Shown here: piece by piece, positions 21,887 to 31,213 of the stretch
How positions within the stretch are numbered: position 1 is the stretch's first letter
Layout of the letters: every line of letters starts with the position of its first letter
Assembly: GCA_003202005.1 (NCBI GenBank)
Contig: QJJF01000002.1
Coordinates: 744,001-808,000 of the forward strand
From: Williamsia faeni
GTDB lineage: Bacteria; Actinomycetota; Actinomycetes; Mycobacteriales; Mycobacteriaceae
Reading direction: 5' to 3'
Length of the DNA: 64,000 nt
Made by a program: the position numbers and the translations under genes
Notes under the pieces: model-generated
Databases searched by the model: none
Seen by the model: the letters and a program-made list of their open reading frames with translations, nothing else
Told to the model about the DNA's origin: nothing

Positions 21887-22329
21887 TGGACCAGGAGATC
21901 AATTTCCTCACCTTCGCCACCGAGGACCTCGATGCGGTTCGGCGGTTCTATCGGGACGGCCTGGGCTGGACGCCCTTGCTCGACGTTCCCGGTGAGATCA
22001 TCTTCTTCCAGATCGCGCCCCGGATGACCCTGGGATTCTTCGACAGTGACAAGTTCGTCGACGACCTGGGCGACGAACTTCCCGCCGACCTCCGGAGCAG
22101 GTCGGCCCGTGGAGTCACGCTGGCTCACAACGTCAGCGGCCGAACCGAGGTGGAAGATCTGATGGCGGCCATGGCGCGTGCCGGCGGCCGTGTCCTGAAG
22201 TCAGCGCGGGACAGTGCCTTTGGCGGCACCTTCCATGGACATGTCCTCGATCCCAACAACCTCATCTGGGAGATAGCCCACAATCCGGGCTGGCAGGTCG
22301 ATGCCGACGGGAACGTCTCCTTCGGCTGA
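21886..22329 (+). CDS. VOC (glyoxalase/bleomycin-resistance) family protein
   Basis: The 147-residue protein has the paired beta-alpha-beta-beta-beta modules of the VOC fold: INFLTFATEDLDAVRRFYRDGLGW at the start and FGGTFHGHVLDPNNLIWEIAHNP at the end. The C-terminal Glu is a typical metal ligand. The substrate is unknown. Its ATG overlaps the ppk2 stop codon, so it is probably made together with PPK2, although no functional link is known to me. Confidence 0.87.
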   Translation: MDQEINFLTFATEDLDAVRRFYRDGLGWTPLLDVPGEIIFFQIAPRMTLGFFDSDKFVDDLGDELPADLRSRSARGVTLAHNVSGRTEVEDLMAAMARAGGRVLKSARDSAFGGTFHGHVLDPNNLIWEIAHNPGWQVDADGNVSFG

Positions 22330-22350
22330 CCGCAGTTGAGCAAATGGGTG

Positions 22351-22920
22351 TCAGATGCGAAGTACCCACGTGCGCATCGCCCTGAGATACCGGCCGGTGA
22401 TCGCCCGCTGGCCCAGTCTGCCCACCGGTCCCGCCATCCGGGCCAAGCGGGTGCGCGGCCGCGAGAATGCGGTGACCACAAATACGACAGTGTTGTTGTC
22501 CCGCAACTCAACACAGAACAATTCCTCACCCGACACCGGGTGGCCGACGAGCGTTCCGTACGCGAAGCCACAGCGATCGGCCTCCTCGACGACGTACACG
22601 ACGCGGACCGGCGCCTTCAGACGTAGCGGTCCCACACCGATCCCGACCCGGGCGACGGTGCCTGCCTCGATGGTCTCCGACGACGCGTGGACCCGCAGGC
22701 CGGCCCCGAGCTGTACCTGCCAGGATGCGATCGCATCGGCGATCTCGACGAAGCGCCGCCGTCCGGATCCGACAACGACCTCCCGATGGACGTGGTGATA
22801 TCCGTCCGGAAGCTCCTGCCGGGTCTCGCCGATCTCCGGATAGCTGAACGCCACGCCGCGCAACCGCGTGGCAAGGTGCGGCTTCAGCTGCCTGGCGCGA
22901 CGACCGGTCATCATCACCAA
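22351..22920 (-). CDS. DUF1990 family protein
   Basis: The 189-residue protein matches the DUF1990 pattern, with ASWQVQLGAGLRV in the middle. Later come GFAYGTLVGHPVSGEELF and VTAFSRPRT. The family is common in actinobacteria, has a lipid-binding-like beta barrel in predictions and no established reaction. An alternative ATG lies three codons into the frame. It is convergent with the VOC gene, with 21 bases between. Confidence 0.82.
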   Translation of the reverse strand: MVMMTGRRARQLKPHLATRLRGVAFSYPEIGETRQELPDGYHHVHREVVVGSGRRRFVEIADAIASWQVQLGAGLRVHASSETIEAGTVARVGIGVGPLRLKAPVRVVYVVEEADRCGFAYGTLVGHPVSGEELFCVELRDNNTVVFVVTAFSRPRTRLARMAGPVGRLGQRAITGRYLRAMRTWVLRI

Positions 22921-22975
22921 AGGCTACCCAGGCCGCCGAACCACATCAGAATGCCCCACAGCGGTTTTCGCCGCT

Positions 22976-23404
22976 TCAGGCGTCATCCAACTCGATCAGC
23001 TGGGTCAGACGGAAGCTGTTGCCCGACGGATCACGGAAACCGGCATCGATGCCGTAGGGCCGCTGCTCGGGTAGTTCGGTGAACTCGACACCCTTCGCTG
23101 CCAGCCGTTCGTACTCGGCCTGGCAGTTTTCGGTGGTCAGGAAGACCGCCGTGCACAGTCCTTTCGAGACCAGTTCGAGGATCTCGTTGCGTCCGGCGTC
23201 GGTCAGCATCGGTGGACCGGGGACGTCCATCAACACGATGCTGATGTCGTCTTGTCCCGGCGGCGACACGGTCAGCCACCTGAAGTCATCCATCTCGGGC
23301 ATCGTCACATCGGCGCGGACTTCCATCCCGAGTTTGTCGGTGTAGAACTTCAGTGCCTCGTCCTGGTCATGGACCCAAACCTGTGCGCTGGCGATTTTCA
23401 ACAT
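22976..23404 (-). CDS. VOC family protein, AraC-linked (module A)
   Basis: The 142-residue protein starts at the ATG at 23404 behind GGAG. It shows KIASAQVWVHDQDEALKFY at the start and QRPYGIDAGFRDPSGNSFRL at the end, a VOC layout. Similar proteins are often called glyoxalase or extradiol-dioxygenase-like, with unknown substrate. It is 29 bases downstream of an AraC regulator on the same strand. It is clearly similar to the VOC protein at 57421-57831, which also follows an AraC gene. Confidence 0.87.
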   Translation of the reverse strand: MLKIASAQVWVHDQDEALKFYTDKLGMEVRADVTMPEMDDFRWLTVSPPGQDDISIVLMDVPGPPMLTDAGRNEILELVSKGLCTAVFLTTENCQAEYERLAAKGVEFTELPEQRPYGIDAGFRDPSGNSFRLTQLIELDDA

Positions 23405-23433
23405 GGTGCTCTCCTGTCGGGTAGGTATTCGAA

Positions 23434-23910
23434 TCAGTGATTCGAACCTAACGCCGCAGACCAGGCCCGGTCTTCTCCCCCTGTGCTCTCTTTGACACGA
23501 CTGTCCGGGTACGGCCGGCCGAAAGCACGCACCACACAAGCCGGGACCATGATCCGCTGGGCGGCCGGAGGACGACTGGCGCGATAGTGCGCCGGCGTTT
23601 CGCCAAACGTTCTCTTGAAACTCGTCGTGAACGACCCGACACTCCGAAGACCCACGGCCACACAGACATCGGCCACTGAGTAGTCCGTGTTGCGGAGGAG
23701 TGCCGCGGCCCGTTCGAGCCGACGCGTTTGCAGATACAGGTGGGGCGATTGACCGAACGCCTTGGTGAATGCCCGGGTGAAGTGCGCACGCGACAACCCT
23801 GCCGCGGCTGCGATCTGATCGACGGTCAATGCCGCCGAGTACTCGACGTCGATCAGATCCCTGGCTCGCAACAGATGGCGGGTTGTCGGCACACTGGCCA
23901 CGACCACCAC
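23434..23910 (-). CDS. AraC-family regulator (module A)
   Basis: The 158-residue protein is almost entirely the DNA-binding domain. The first helix-turn-helix is LTVDQIAAAAGLSRAHFTRAFTKAFGQSPHLYL. The second contains YSVADVCVAVGLRSVGSFTTSFKRTFGETPAHYR. There is no separate ligand-binding domain. The next gene on the same strand is a VOC protein 29 bases away, so it probably controls that gene and itself. The VOC frame stays open through this gene but that is a shadow. Confidence 0.88.
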   Translation of the reverse strand: MVVVASVPTTRHLLRARDLIDVEYSAALTVDQIAAAAGLSRAHFTRAFTKAFGQSPHLYLQTRRLERAAALLRNTDYSVADVCVAVGLRSVGSFTTSFKRTFGETPAHYRASRPPAAQRIMVPACVVRAFGRPYPDSRVKESTGGEDRAWSAALGSNH

Positions 23911-23927
23911 TATGACATCGGACGACC

Positions 23928-25553
23928 TCAGCCGACAGCCCTGTCGTTCTCACTCCAATACTGTTTGCGTAGTGCCTTCTTGTCCGGCTTGCCCAGGGCA
24001 GTCAGTGGTAGTGCATCGGCCACGATGACCCGCTTCGGCGATTGCACCGCACCTTTGCGATTCTTCACCGCCTCCTGGATCTCCGAGATCATCGTCTCGA
24101 TCGAGGCCTCGTCGCGCGCAGCATCCCCGCGTAGCACGACAATCGCGGTCACCGCCTCACCCCACTTCTCGTCCGGGACACCGATCACACCGACTTGCGC
24201 AACCGAAGGATGTTCGGCCACAACGTCTTCGACTTCTCGGGGGAAGACATTGAAACCGCCGGTGACGATCATGTCCTTGGTGCGATCGACGATGAACCAG
24301 AACCCGTCCTCGTCTTCGCGGGCCACGTCCCCGGTCCGCAGCCAACCGTCGCGGAAGGCCTCCGCGGTCGCCTCCGGAAGTCCCCAGTAGCCGCCGGCGA
24401 GAAGTGGACCGGCTACACATATCTCACCGGGTTCCCCCACCGGCACCGGCTTACCGTCGTCACCGACCAGAGCCGTCCGCAGGAATGCCGACGGACGTCC
24501 ACAGCTCGAGAGCCGCTTCTCATCGTGCGCACACTTGGGCAGGTAGCTGATCACCATCGGTGCCTCGGACTGGCCGTAGTACTGCGCAAATATCGGGCCG
24601 AAACGCTCGATGGCCTCGGCCAGCCGGACCGGGTTGATCGCGGAGGCGCCGTAGTAGACGGTCTCCAGCGACGAGAGGTCGCGAGTACGCGAGTCCGGGT
24701 GATCCAGTAGTGCGTACAGCATCGACGGGACCAGCATGGTGGCCGTGATCTTCTGCTCCTCGATCGTCCGGAGCACCTCCGCGGGATCGAACTTGGCCAG
24801 CACCACCATCGACCCGCCCTTCATCAGGGTGGGTACAAAAAACGCTGCGCCCGCGTGCGACAACGGTGTGCACATGAGAAAGCGCGGGTGCTCCGGCCAT
24901 TCCCATTCGGCTAGCTGGATCTGCGTCATCGTCGACATCGCCGACGCAGTTCCGATGACGCCCTTGGGTTTTCCGGTCGTGCCACCGGTGTAGGTGATCG
25001 AGACGATGTGGTCCGGGGCCAGGTCCGCAGCCACCAGCGGCCTCGCCTCGAATCGCTTGGCCTCGGCTGTCACATCACGCGCAACGTCGGCGAGCTCCGG
25101 CGGCACCGGACCGAGCGTCAGTACCTGTTTGAGGCTGTCGACCCGTTCGAGCAGTGCCACCGCGCGTTCGACGAACATCGGCACCGGATCGATGACCAGC
25201 GTGGCGATCTGCGCGTCGCCCAGGACGTACGCGTGGTCGTCGAGTGAACCGAGTGGATGCAGTGCGGTCCGGCGCCAACCCTGTGTCTGCCCCGCACCGA
25301 TGACAAACAGGACCTCTGGCCGGTTGAGCGCCAGCAGCCCCACCGCGGTGCCGGAACCCGCACCCAGGGATTCGAAGGCCTGGACGTAGGTACTGACCTC
25401 GGCCTCCATCTGCCCGCCGGTCAGGGTCGTGTCGCCCAGAAATAGAACAGGTTCATTGCGATGTCGCTTGAGGGCCGCCACCATCAGATGACCGAGGTGG
25501 GTGCCGCCGCGCAGGTGATCGAATTCGGTGGTCGCGTCCGCAGAAACAGTCAT
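23928..25553 (-). CDS. AMP-binding acyl-CoA ligase (FadD-like)
   Basis: The 541-residue enzyme activates a carboxylic acid as acyl-AMP and transfers it to CoA. The AMP-binding motif is TYTGGTTGKPKG (about residue 190). YYGQSEAP, GWLRTGDVAREDEDGFWFIVDRTKDMI and the lysine region ALPLTALGKPDKK near the C-terminus are all in place. It resembles mycobacterial FadD8-type ligases. The natural substrate cannot be inferred. It lies directly upstream of the AraC-VOC pair, with 17 bases between, and may be co-transcribed. Confidence 0.92.
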   Translation of the reverse strand: MTVSADATTEFDHLRGGTHLGHLMVAALKRHRNEPVLFLGDTTLTGGQMEAEVSTYVQAFESLGAGSGTAVGLLALNRPEVLFVIGAGQTQGWRRTALHPLGSLDDHAYVLGDAQIATLVIDPVPMFVERAVALLERVDSLKQVLTLGPVPPELADVARDVTAEAKRFEARPLVAADLAPDHIVSITYTGGTTGKPKGVIGTASAMSTMTQIQLAEWEWPEHPRFLMCTPLSHAGAAFFVPTLMKGGSMVVLAKFDPAEVLRTIEEQKITATMLVPSMLYALLDHPDSRTRDLSSLETVYYGASAINPVRLAEAIERFGPIFAQYYGQSEAPMVISYLPKCAHDEKRLSSCGRPSAFLRTALVGDDGKPVPVGEPGEICVAGPLLAGGYWGLPEATAEAFRDGWLRTGDVAREDEDGFWFIVDRTKDMIVTGGFNVFPREVEDVVAEHPSVAQVGVIGVPDEKWGEAVTAIVVLRGDAARDEASIETMISEIQEAVKNRKGAVQSPKRVIVADALPLTALGKPDKKALRKQYWSENDRAVG

Positions 25554-25636
25554 GTCGACCAGACTAGAACGTGTTACAGATTCGCGGAAGTACTCCGCTT
25601 ACCCGCGTGCCGGGCGCACCCGGCATCATCTCTCCC

Positions 25637-26074
25637 ATGAGCACGGGTACCGAACGCACACCGCAGCACCTGACCGTCTCCGCTGTCTGCTTCCACAACG
25701 CGGCGTCGCAGGTGCTGACCGTGCGAAAGTCCGGTACCACGGCCTTCATGCTCCCCGGCGGAAAACTCGAAACCGGAGAGAGTCCGATCGAGGCCGCCGT
25801 ACGTGAAGTGCTCGAGGAAATCGGCATCGCGATCACGCCCCGCGACCTGACCGAACTCGGCACGTTTACCGCTGCCGCCGCCAACGAACCCGACACCTCG
25901 GTGTCCGGCCACATCTTCTGCGCAGAACTCACCGGCGAGCCGACGCCGGCGGGAGAGATCGCGGAATTGCGCTGGTATGACCAGTCGGACACATCGCCGC
26001 AGCTCGCACCGCTCCTGCGCGATCACATCTTCCCCGCGCTCCGGGCCGCAAACGCCATCCGCCGAAACGATTGA
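25637..26074 (+). CDS. NUDIX hydrolase
   Basis: The 145-residue protein has a clear NUDIX box, GGKLETGESPIEAAVREVLEEIG (split by the usual spacing), at about residues 40-62. It would hydrolyse a nucleoside diphosphate linked to another group. The start is the ATG at 25637 (MSTGTERTPQHLT). The GNAT gene starts 32 bases after its stop, so they may form an operon. Confidence 0.9.
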   Translation: MSTGTERTPQHLTVSAVCFHNAASQVLTVRKSGTTAFMLPGGKLETGESPIEAAVREVLEEIGIAITPRDLTELGTFTAAAANEPDTSVSGHIFCAELTGEPTPAGEIAELRWYDQSDTSPQLAPLLRDHIFPALRAANAIRRND

Positions 26075-26105
26075 CCTCCGCGACCTCGGCGCGGACAGTG
26101 AATGC

Positions 26106-26645
26106 ATGCGGTTTCGGCGTACCGAGCGCGACGATCTCATCCTGATCAAGAAGTGGTTGAGTACTCCCCATGTCGCGCGCTTCTGGAATCACGACACATC
26201 CGACGAGGCCGTCGAGCGCGACTTCGGTGGAAGCATCGACGGCACAGAACCCTGCGAAGACTTCATCGTCCTGTACGACGAACAGCCCATCGGACTGATC
26301 CAGCGGTACCTCTTGTCCGCCTACCCCGAGGACCTGGCCGAGATCGAAACCCTGCTCAAGGTGCCCGCTTTCGCGATGTCCATCGACTATTTCATCGGCG
26401 ACGTCGAGATGACCGGCCGCGGTTTCGGAACACAGATGATCCGCAATATGGTCGAGAGTTGCTGGGTTGATCACCCGAAGACCGACACGATCATCGTCCC
26501 GGTTGCCGTCGCCAATCCGGCATCGTGGCGGGCGCTGTTGTCCGCGGGTTTCACGCAGGTCGCCACCGGCTATCTCAAACCGGACAACCCGATCGACGAC
26601 GGTCAGCATCACCTCTTCCGTATCGATCGGCCATCCGGTCGTTGA
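26106..26645 (+). CDS. GNAT acetyltransferase, aminoglycoside/siderophore-acetylase-like
   Basis: The 179-residue protein resembles the AAC(6')-like branch of GNATs: LIKKWLSTPHVARFWN at the start, IDYFIGDVEMTGRGFGTQMIRNMVE at about residues 97-120 (acetyl-CoA site) and VANPASWRALLSAGF near 145. The same branch includes siderophore lysine N-acetylases. Drug resistance should not be assumed from the fold alone. I chose the ATG at 26106; the frame is open further upstream into the NUDIX gene. Confidence 0.82.
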   Translation: MRFRRTERDDLILIKKWLSTPHVARFWNHDTSDEAVERDFGGSIDGTEPCEDFIVLYDEQPIGLIQRYLLSAYPEDLAEIETLLKVPAFAMSIDYFIGDVEMTGRGFGTQMIRNMVESCWVDHPKTDTIIVPVAVANPASWRALLSAGFTQVATGYLKPDNPIDDGQHHLFRIDRPSGR

Positions 26646-26684
26646 CCCGAGAGCCGGACATTTCGGACCAGGCGCAACCAATAC

Positions 26685-26700
26685 GTAACACCCGGTCAAC
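26685..26700. promoter_or_regulatory. Candidate GlnR-type box upstream of glnN
   Basis: GTAAC, six bases, then TCAAC (26685-26700) lies 110 bases before the glutamine synthetase start. The actinobacterial GlnR consensus, as I recall it, is GTnAC-n6-GAAAC. The second half matches three of five bases, so this is only a candidate. Confidence 0.3.
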
Positions 26701-26810
26701 TCCGATTTCCATCGTCACTGCGACGCAATGAGTCCGTTACCGGCCATTCGTAGAGTTCGCAGGTCAGGGCTTTCAGCACCAGTGAGACCCGCGAGAAGGG
26801 TAATGAACGA

Positions 26811-28985
26811 ATGAGTGGAAACAATATCCGGCTTGCTGCCATCACCGCAGTCGAGGCGTACACGCCACCTCCGGTCAGTTTCGATATCACCGAGGCGCCG
26901 GGAGACATCTTCGGCGCAAACGTGTTCAACAAGTCGGTCATGATGAAACGGCTACCGAAGAACGTCTACAAGTCGGTCATCGACACCATCGAACAGGGCA
27001 GCAAACTCGACCCCGCCGTCGCCGATGCGGTCGCGTCCGCGATGAAGGACTGGGCGCTCGAGAAGGGTGCAACCCACTACGCGCACGTCTTCTATCCGCT
27101 CACCGGACTCACCGCAGAAAAGCACGACAGCTTTCTCGAACCCGCGAGCGACGGATCCACGCTCGCCGAGTTCCAGGGCAAGACCCTCATCCAGGGTGAG
27201 CCCGACGCCTCCAGCTTCCCGAACGGCGGGCTCCGCAACACATTCGAGGCCCGTGGCTACACCGGCTGGGACGTCACCAGTCCCGCATACGTGCTCGAGA
27301 ACCCCAACGGCAACACCCTGTGCATCCCGACCGTGTTCGTGTCGATGACCGGTGAAGCACTCGATCACAAGACCCCGATGCTGCGTTCGCAGCAGGCGAT
27401 GGGCAAGCATGCCGAGCGCGTACTGAAACTGTTCGGGCACAGCGATCCCGGCAATGTGGTGGCCTTCTGTGGACCCGAGCAGGAGTACTTCCTGGTCGAT
27501 CGACACTTCTTCCTGGCACGTCCTGACCTGCTGAACGCCGGGCGGACCCTGTTCGGCACCAAGCCGCCCAAGGGCCAGGAGTTCGACGACCACTACTTCG
27601 GTGCGATCCCCGAGCGCGTCCTCGGCTTCATGATGGACACCGAACGTGAACTCTTCAAGCTCGGTATCCCGGCCAAAACCCGTCATAACGAGGTCGCACC
27701 CGGCCAGTTCGAGATCGCGCCGATGTTCGAGCGAGGCAATATCGCGGCCGACCACCAGCAGCTCCTGATGACGACGTTCAAGACCGTTGCCAAGAAGCAC
27801 GGTATGGAGTGTCTGTTCCATGAGAAGCCTTTTGATGGCGTCAACGGCTCCGGCAAGCACGTCAACTTCTCGTTCGGCAACGACAAGTTCGGCAGCCTGC
27901 TTGTACCCGGCGACACCCCGCACGAGAACGCACAGTTCCTGGTGTTCTGCGCGGCCGTGATCCGGGCGGTACATCTGCACGCCGGACTGCTTCGCGTGTC
28001 CGTGGCGTCGGCGACCAACGATCATCGCCTCGGCGCCAATGAGGCTCCTCCGGCAATCGTCTCGATTTTCCTCGGTGAACAGCTGGCCGATGTCTTCGAA
28101 CAGATCGCGAAGGGCGCGGCAACCTCGTCAAAGGGCAAGGGCACCATGCTCATCGGCGTCGATACCCTCCCGGTACTGCCCACCGATCCCGGCGATCGTA
28201 ACCGGACCAGTTCGTTTGCCTTCACCGGCAACCGCTTCGAGTTCCGGGCTCCCGGTTCGATGCAGACCGTCAGCGAGCCGATGGTGGTACTCAACACGAT
28301 CATGGCCGATTCCCTCGACTACTGCGCCACCACCCTGGAGACGGCACTCGCCGAGGGCGTCGACTTCGACTTCGCTGTACAGACGCTTCTCACCGACATC
28401 ATCACCGAGCACGGAGCGGTGGTGTTCAACGGTGACGGCTACTCCGACAACTGGCCGATCGAAGCCGAGTCGCGTGGCCTGCCGAACCTGAAGACCACCG
28501 TCGACGCACTGCCTGAGCTGATCTCCGAGTCGTCGATCGAATTGTTCTCCAAGTACGGCGTTTTCAACGATCGGGAGATGCACAGCCGCTACGAGATCGG
28601 CCTGGAGCAATACATCCTGACCATCGCGGTCGAGGCCAAGCTGACCCTGGAAGTCGGTTCAACGCTGGTCTTGCCGGCCGCAGTTCGCTACCAGACCGAG
28701 ATCGCCACCAACGTGACGGCCCTCAAGGGGGCCGGTATCGAACCCGACACCACGCTGCTGAAGATGGTCAGCGAGCCGATGGCGGAGCTGACCACGGCAT
28801 TGGCGACCCTGAAGTCGGCACTGGACGTTCACGTCGAGGGCAGCCTCGAGGAGGCCAAGTACGCACGCGACAACCTGCTGCCTGCCATGGCCATGGTCCG
28901 GACCGCAGCCGACATCCTCGAAAGTGTTGTCGCGGACGATCTCTGGCCGCTGCCGACCTACCAGGAGATGCTCTACATCCTCTGA
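26811..28985 (+). CDS. glnN: Glutamine synthetase type III
   Basis: The 724-residue enzyme makes glutamine from glutamate and ammonia. Length and motifs fit type III, not the 450-residue type I. They include [11 protein letters not shown] at the start, [10 protein letters not shown] (about residue 224), [16 protein letters not shown] (about 286-301), [16 protein letters not shown] (about 342) and [10 protein letters not shown] (about 478). The start ATG follows GAGAAGGG, a good ribosome site. A hairpin follows the stop. A weak GlnR-like box lies upstream. Confidence 0.96.
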   Translation: MSGNNIRLAAITAVEAYTPPPVSFDITEAPGDIFGANVFNKSVMMKRLPKNVYKSVIDTIEQGSKLDPAVADAVASAMKDWALEKGATHYAHVFYPLTGLTAEKHDSFLEPASDGSTLAEFQGKTLIQGEPDASSFPNGGLRNTFEARGYTGWDVTSPAYVLENPNGNTLCIPTVFVSMTGEALDHKTPMLRSQQAMGKHAERVLKLFGHSDPGNVVAFCGPEQEYFLVDRHFFLARPDLLNAGRTLFGTKPPKGQEFDDHYFGAIPERVLGFMMDTERELFKLGIPAKTRHNEVAPGQFEIAPMFERGNIAADHQQLLMTTFKTVAKKHGMECLFHEKPFDGVNGSGKHVNFSFGNDKFGSLLVPGDTPHENAQFLVFCAAVIRAVHLHAGLLRVSVASATNDHRLGANEAPPAIVSIFLGEQLADVFEQIAKGAATSSKGKGTMLIGVDTLPVLPTDPGDRNRTSSFAFTGNRFEFRAPGSMQTVSEPMVVLNTIMADSLDYCATTLETALAEGVDFDFAVQTLLTDIITEHGAVVFNGDGYSDNWPIEAESRGLPNLKTTVDALPELISESSIELFSKYGVFNDREMHSRYEIGLEQYILTIAVEAKLTLEVGSTLVLPAAVRYQTEIATNVTALKGAGIEPDTTLLKMVSEPMAELTTALATLKSALDVHVEGSLEEAKYARDNLLPAMAMVRTAADILESVVADDLWPLPTYQEMLYIL

Positions 28986-29017
28986 CCATCATCCGATCTC
29001 ACCGGTTGCGAACGCAG

Positions 29018-29055
29018 ACGAACCGTCGTACACCCCTGGGGGTACGGCGGTTCGT
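29018..29055. terminator. Bidirectional hairpin between glnN and the GlcG-like gene
   Basis: ACGAACCGTCGTAC (29018-29031) pairs with GTACGGCGGTTCGT (29042-29055) with one T-G wobble, around a C/G-rich loop. It lies 33 bases after the glnN stop and 21 before the end of the convergent gene, so it can serve both. Confidence 0.65.
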
Positions 29056-29075
29056 TGTGTGGTGCGACCGCTGCT

Positions 29076-29489
29076 CTATGTGAGGGCCTGCGCGCCGGCA
29101 GTGGCCACTTTGATGTCGTCATCTGTGCTTCCCCCACTCACTCCGACAGCGCCGACAAGCGTTCCGTCCACCAGGAGCGGAAGCCCGCCACCGAATGGCG
29201 TGAAGCCCGGAATACTGGTGATCGATGCCGCAAACGAGGGGCTCGCGGCCCCGGCGTCTTCCCACCTCGAGGTGGGCCGTCCCATGCCAACAGCGGTGTA
29301 GGCCTTGCCCTTTGCTGCCGATTCCGACATCAGTGGGCTGCCATCCATCTTGACGAAGGCGATCATCTGACCTGCGTGGTCGAGGACGGTCAGCGCCATC
29401 GGGACATTGATCTCGACTGCCTTGGCACGAGCCGCCGCCAATATGGCATCCGCGTCTTCCAAGGTCAGGACCAAACGTTGTGTGACCAT
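29076..29489 (-). CDS. GlcG/HbpS-family heme-binding-like protein
   Basis: The 137-residue protein fits the GlcG/HbpS family: LTLEDADAILAAARAKAVEINVPM and VLDHAGQMIAFVKMDG early, and GGLPLLVDGTLVGAVGVSGG near the end. HbpS binds heme and senses redox stress in Streptomyces, while other members sit with glycolate genes. No signal peptide is seen, and no partner kinase is nearby, so the role is open. Confidence 0.85.
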   Translation of the reverse strand: MVTQRLVLTLEDADAILAAARAKAVEINVPMALTVLDHAGQMIAFVKMDGSPLMSESAAKGKAYTAVGMGRPTSRWEDAGAASPSFAASITSIPGFTPFGGGLPLLVDGTLVGAVGVSGGSTDDDIKVATAGAQALT

Positions 29490-29602
29490 GACTGCTCCTT
29501 CTCGTTACTGGGGTTGATGAGCCATGGGCAGGTCCACATACCTCCCCCGATGTGATCTCCGGCCTCGCGGACACCTCGGGTCCGGTAGTTGATCGTCACA
29601 CA

Positions 29603-30247
29603 TCACCAGCCGTTCTCGCCCACGAATTCATTCAACGGACGACCGGTTGCCCAACCTTCGATCTCCAGGACCGGGCGTTTCGGAAAGTCCGGAACCGGAC
29701 CGAGACACAACACCGCCACTGCTTCGGACCCGGGCGGCAACGACAGGATCCCCGCCAGCACGTCCGGTTCGAACAATGACACCCAGCCCATGCCCAGGCC
29801 TTCGGATCGCGCTGCGAGCCAGATGTTCTGGATCGCGCAGGACACTGATGCGAGGTCCATCTGCGGCATGGTCCGACGACCGAACACATGACGTTCACGG
29901 CCATCTCGTAACGCAACGACCAAGAGTTCGGCGCATTCGAGGATGCCTTCGACCTTGAGGGCCATGAACTCGTCGGAACGTTCACCGAGTGCGTGTGCCG
30001 TGCGGCGGCGTTCGTCGTCCACATGACCGTGAATCTGCTTCCGCAGCAACGGATCAGTGATCCTGATGAAGCGCCACGGTTGCATCAGGCCAACATTGGG
30101 CGCGGCATGGGCCGCTTGCAGCAGTCGCACGAGGACCTCGGGAGGCACGCTCGCGCCGGCAACAAATGTGCGCATGTCACGGCGTTCGGCGATGGCACGG
30201 TAGACAGCCGCACGCTCCGTCTCGGTGAATGCGTGATTGTCCGTCAC
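29603..30247 (-). CDS. bluB: 5,6-dimethylbenzimidazole synthase BluB
   Basis: BluB cleaves reduced flavin mononucleotide to make the lower ligand of vitamin B12. The 214-residue protein shows the BluB branch of the nitroreductase fold: AERRDMRTFVAG, APNVGLMQPWRFIRI, HVFGRRTMPQMDLASVSCAIQN and GLGMGWVSLFEP. A generic nitroreductase lacks this combination. It starts at the GTG at 30247, which overlaps the stop of the LysR gene in GTGA, so it is translationally coupled to that regulator. No other cobalamin gene is nearby. Confidence 0.9.
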   Translation of the reverse strand: MTDNHAFTETERAAVYRAIAERRDMRTFVAGASVPPEVLVRLLQAAHAAPNVGLMQPWRFIRITDPLLRKQIHGHVDDERRRTAHALGERSDEFMALKVEGILECAELLVVALRDGRERHVFGRRTMPQMDLASVSCAIQNIWLAARSEGLGMGWVSLFEPDVLAGILSLPPGSEAVAVLCLGPVPDFPKRPVLEIEGWATGRPLNEFVGENGW

Positions 30248-31122
30248 AGGTCGAATGCCTGGCTGAGCAGCGGGATGAAGGCCTGGACCGCGGCACTGGT
30301 CGGCGTCGACCACACCGCAGACAACTGCGCCGCGATGTCCACGCCCACGAGCGGGATCACCTTCACTCGGCCCCGATGATCCGAAGCCATCGACTCGCTC
30401 AGGATCCCGATTCCCAACCCGCGCGCCGAACACTCCAGTACGGCGTCTGGAGCGCTCGCCTCGATCGCCACGTGAGGCGAGAAATCGGCTGCGGCACAGG
30501 CGGTGTCGAGCACCGCCCGGATTCCCGTTCCGATCGGCATGGCAACGATGGCCTCACTGGCCAGATCCGACACTTCGATGTGCCGTCGATCTCCCAGGTG
30601 GTGCCCCGGAGGCACCAGCGCCACCAGACCTTCACTGACGATCACCGACGCCCGCAATCCGTCACCGACCGGGCCTGCGGTTCCCACGATGGCCACATCC
30701 AACTCGCCACCGAGCACATCGTCGGCCAGCTGATCCGAGTTCGCCTCCTGGACAGAGATCTCGATGCCGGGGTAGGAGGTGCGGAACTTCTCGATCGCCG
30801 CGAAGAGCGGCGTGATCGTGCAACCGATGACCATCCCGATCGACAATCGCCCGCGTACCAGCCCGCCCACGTCATCCACCGCCTGGCCAACCGCCCCGAC
30901 CGCCGCGAGGGCGTTCCGCGCCGGGCCGATTGCGGCCTCTCCTGCGGGGGTCAGCCGAGCGATCCGGCTCGACCGATCGAACAACTCCGCGCCGAGTTCG
31001 CGTTCGAGTTGCCGGATCTGAGCACTGACCCCGGACTGGCTGATCCGAACCCGTTCGGCCGCCCGCGTGAAGTTGGCCTCTTCGGCCACCGCGATGAAGT
31101 ACTCCAACTGCCTCAGCTCCAT
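30244..31122 (-). CDS. LysR-family regulator coupled to bluB
   Basis: The 292-residue protein starts at the ATG at 31122. The LysR helix-turn-helix is MELRQLEYFIAVAEEANFTRAAERVRISQSGVSAQIRQLERELG, split here over residues 1-44. It is followed by a periplasmic-binding-like effector domain (about 90-290). It overlaps bluB by four bases and is divergent from the SnoaL-like gene at 31214. A near-palindrome lies just upstream of its start. A flavin- or benzimidazole-related effector is only a guess. Confidence 0.9.
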   Translation of the reverse strand: MELRQLEYFIAVAEEANFTRAAERVRISQSGVSAQIRQLERELGAELFDRSSRIARLTPAGEAAIGPARNALAAVGAVGQAVDDVGGLVRGRLSIGMVIGCTITPLFAAIEKFRTSYPGIEISVQEANSDQLADDVLGGELDVAIVGTAGPVGDGLRASVIVSEGLVALVPPGHHLGDRRHIEVSDLASEAIVAMPIGTGIRAVLDTACAAADFSPHVAIEASAPDAVLECSARGLGIGILSESMASDHRGRVKVIPLVGVDIAAQLSAVWSTPTSAAVQAFIPLLSQAFDL

Positions 31123-31128
31123 GACTAC

Positions 31129-31142
31129 AGATTCTAGTATCT
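31129..31142. promoter_or_regulatory. Candidate LysR operator
   Basis: AGATTCTAGTATCT is a 12-of-14 palindrome (AGAT-n-CTAG-n-ATCT) lying seven bases from the lysR start in the divergent intergenic region. It could be the regulator's own site. Confidence 0.35.
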
Positions 31143-31213
31143 GACAGAACAATCTATTGGACTTCTCGTCGGTGTCGAACGAGGCTGGAATCACACCGAC
31201 GAAAGGATGAACA

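Noticed and set aside
22976-23953. 325-codon frame extending the VOC gene upstream
   Set aside because: The upstream part overlaps the AraC gene in another frame. The VOC homology begins at the ATG at 23404.
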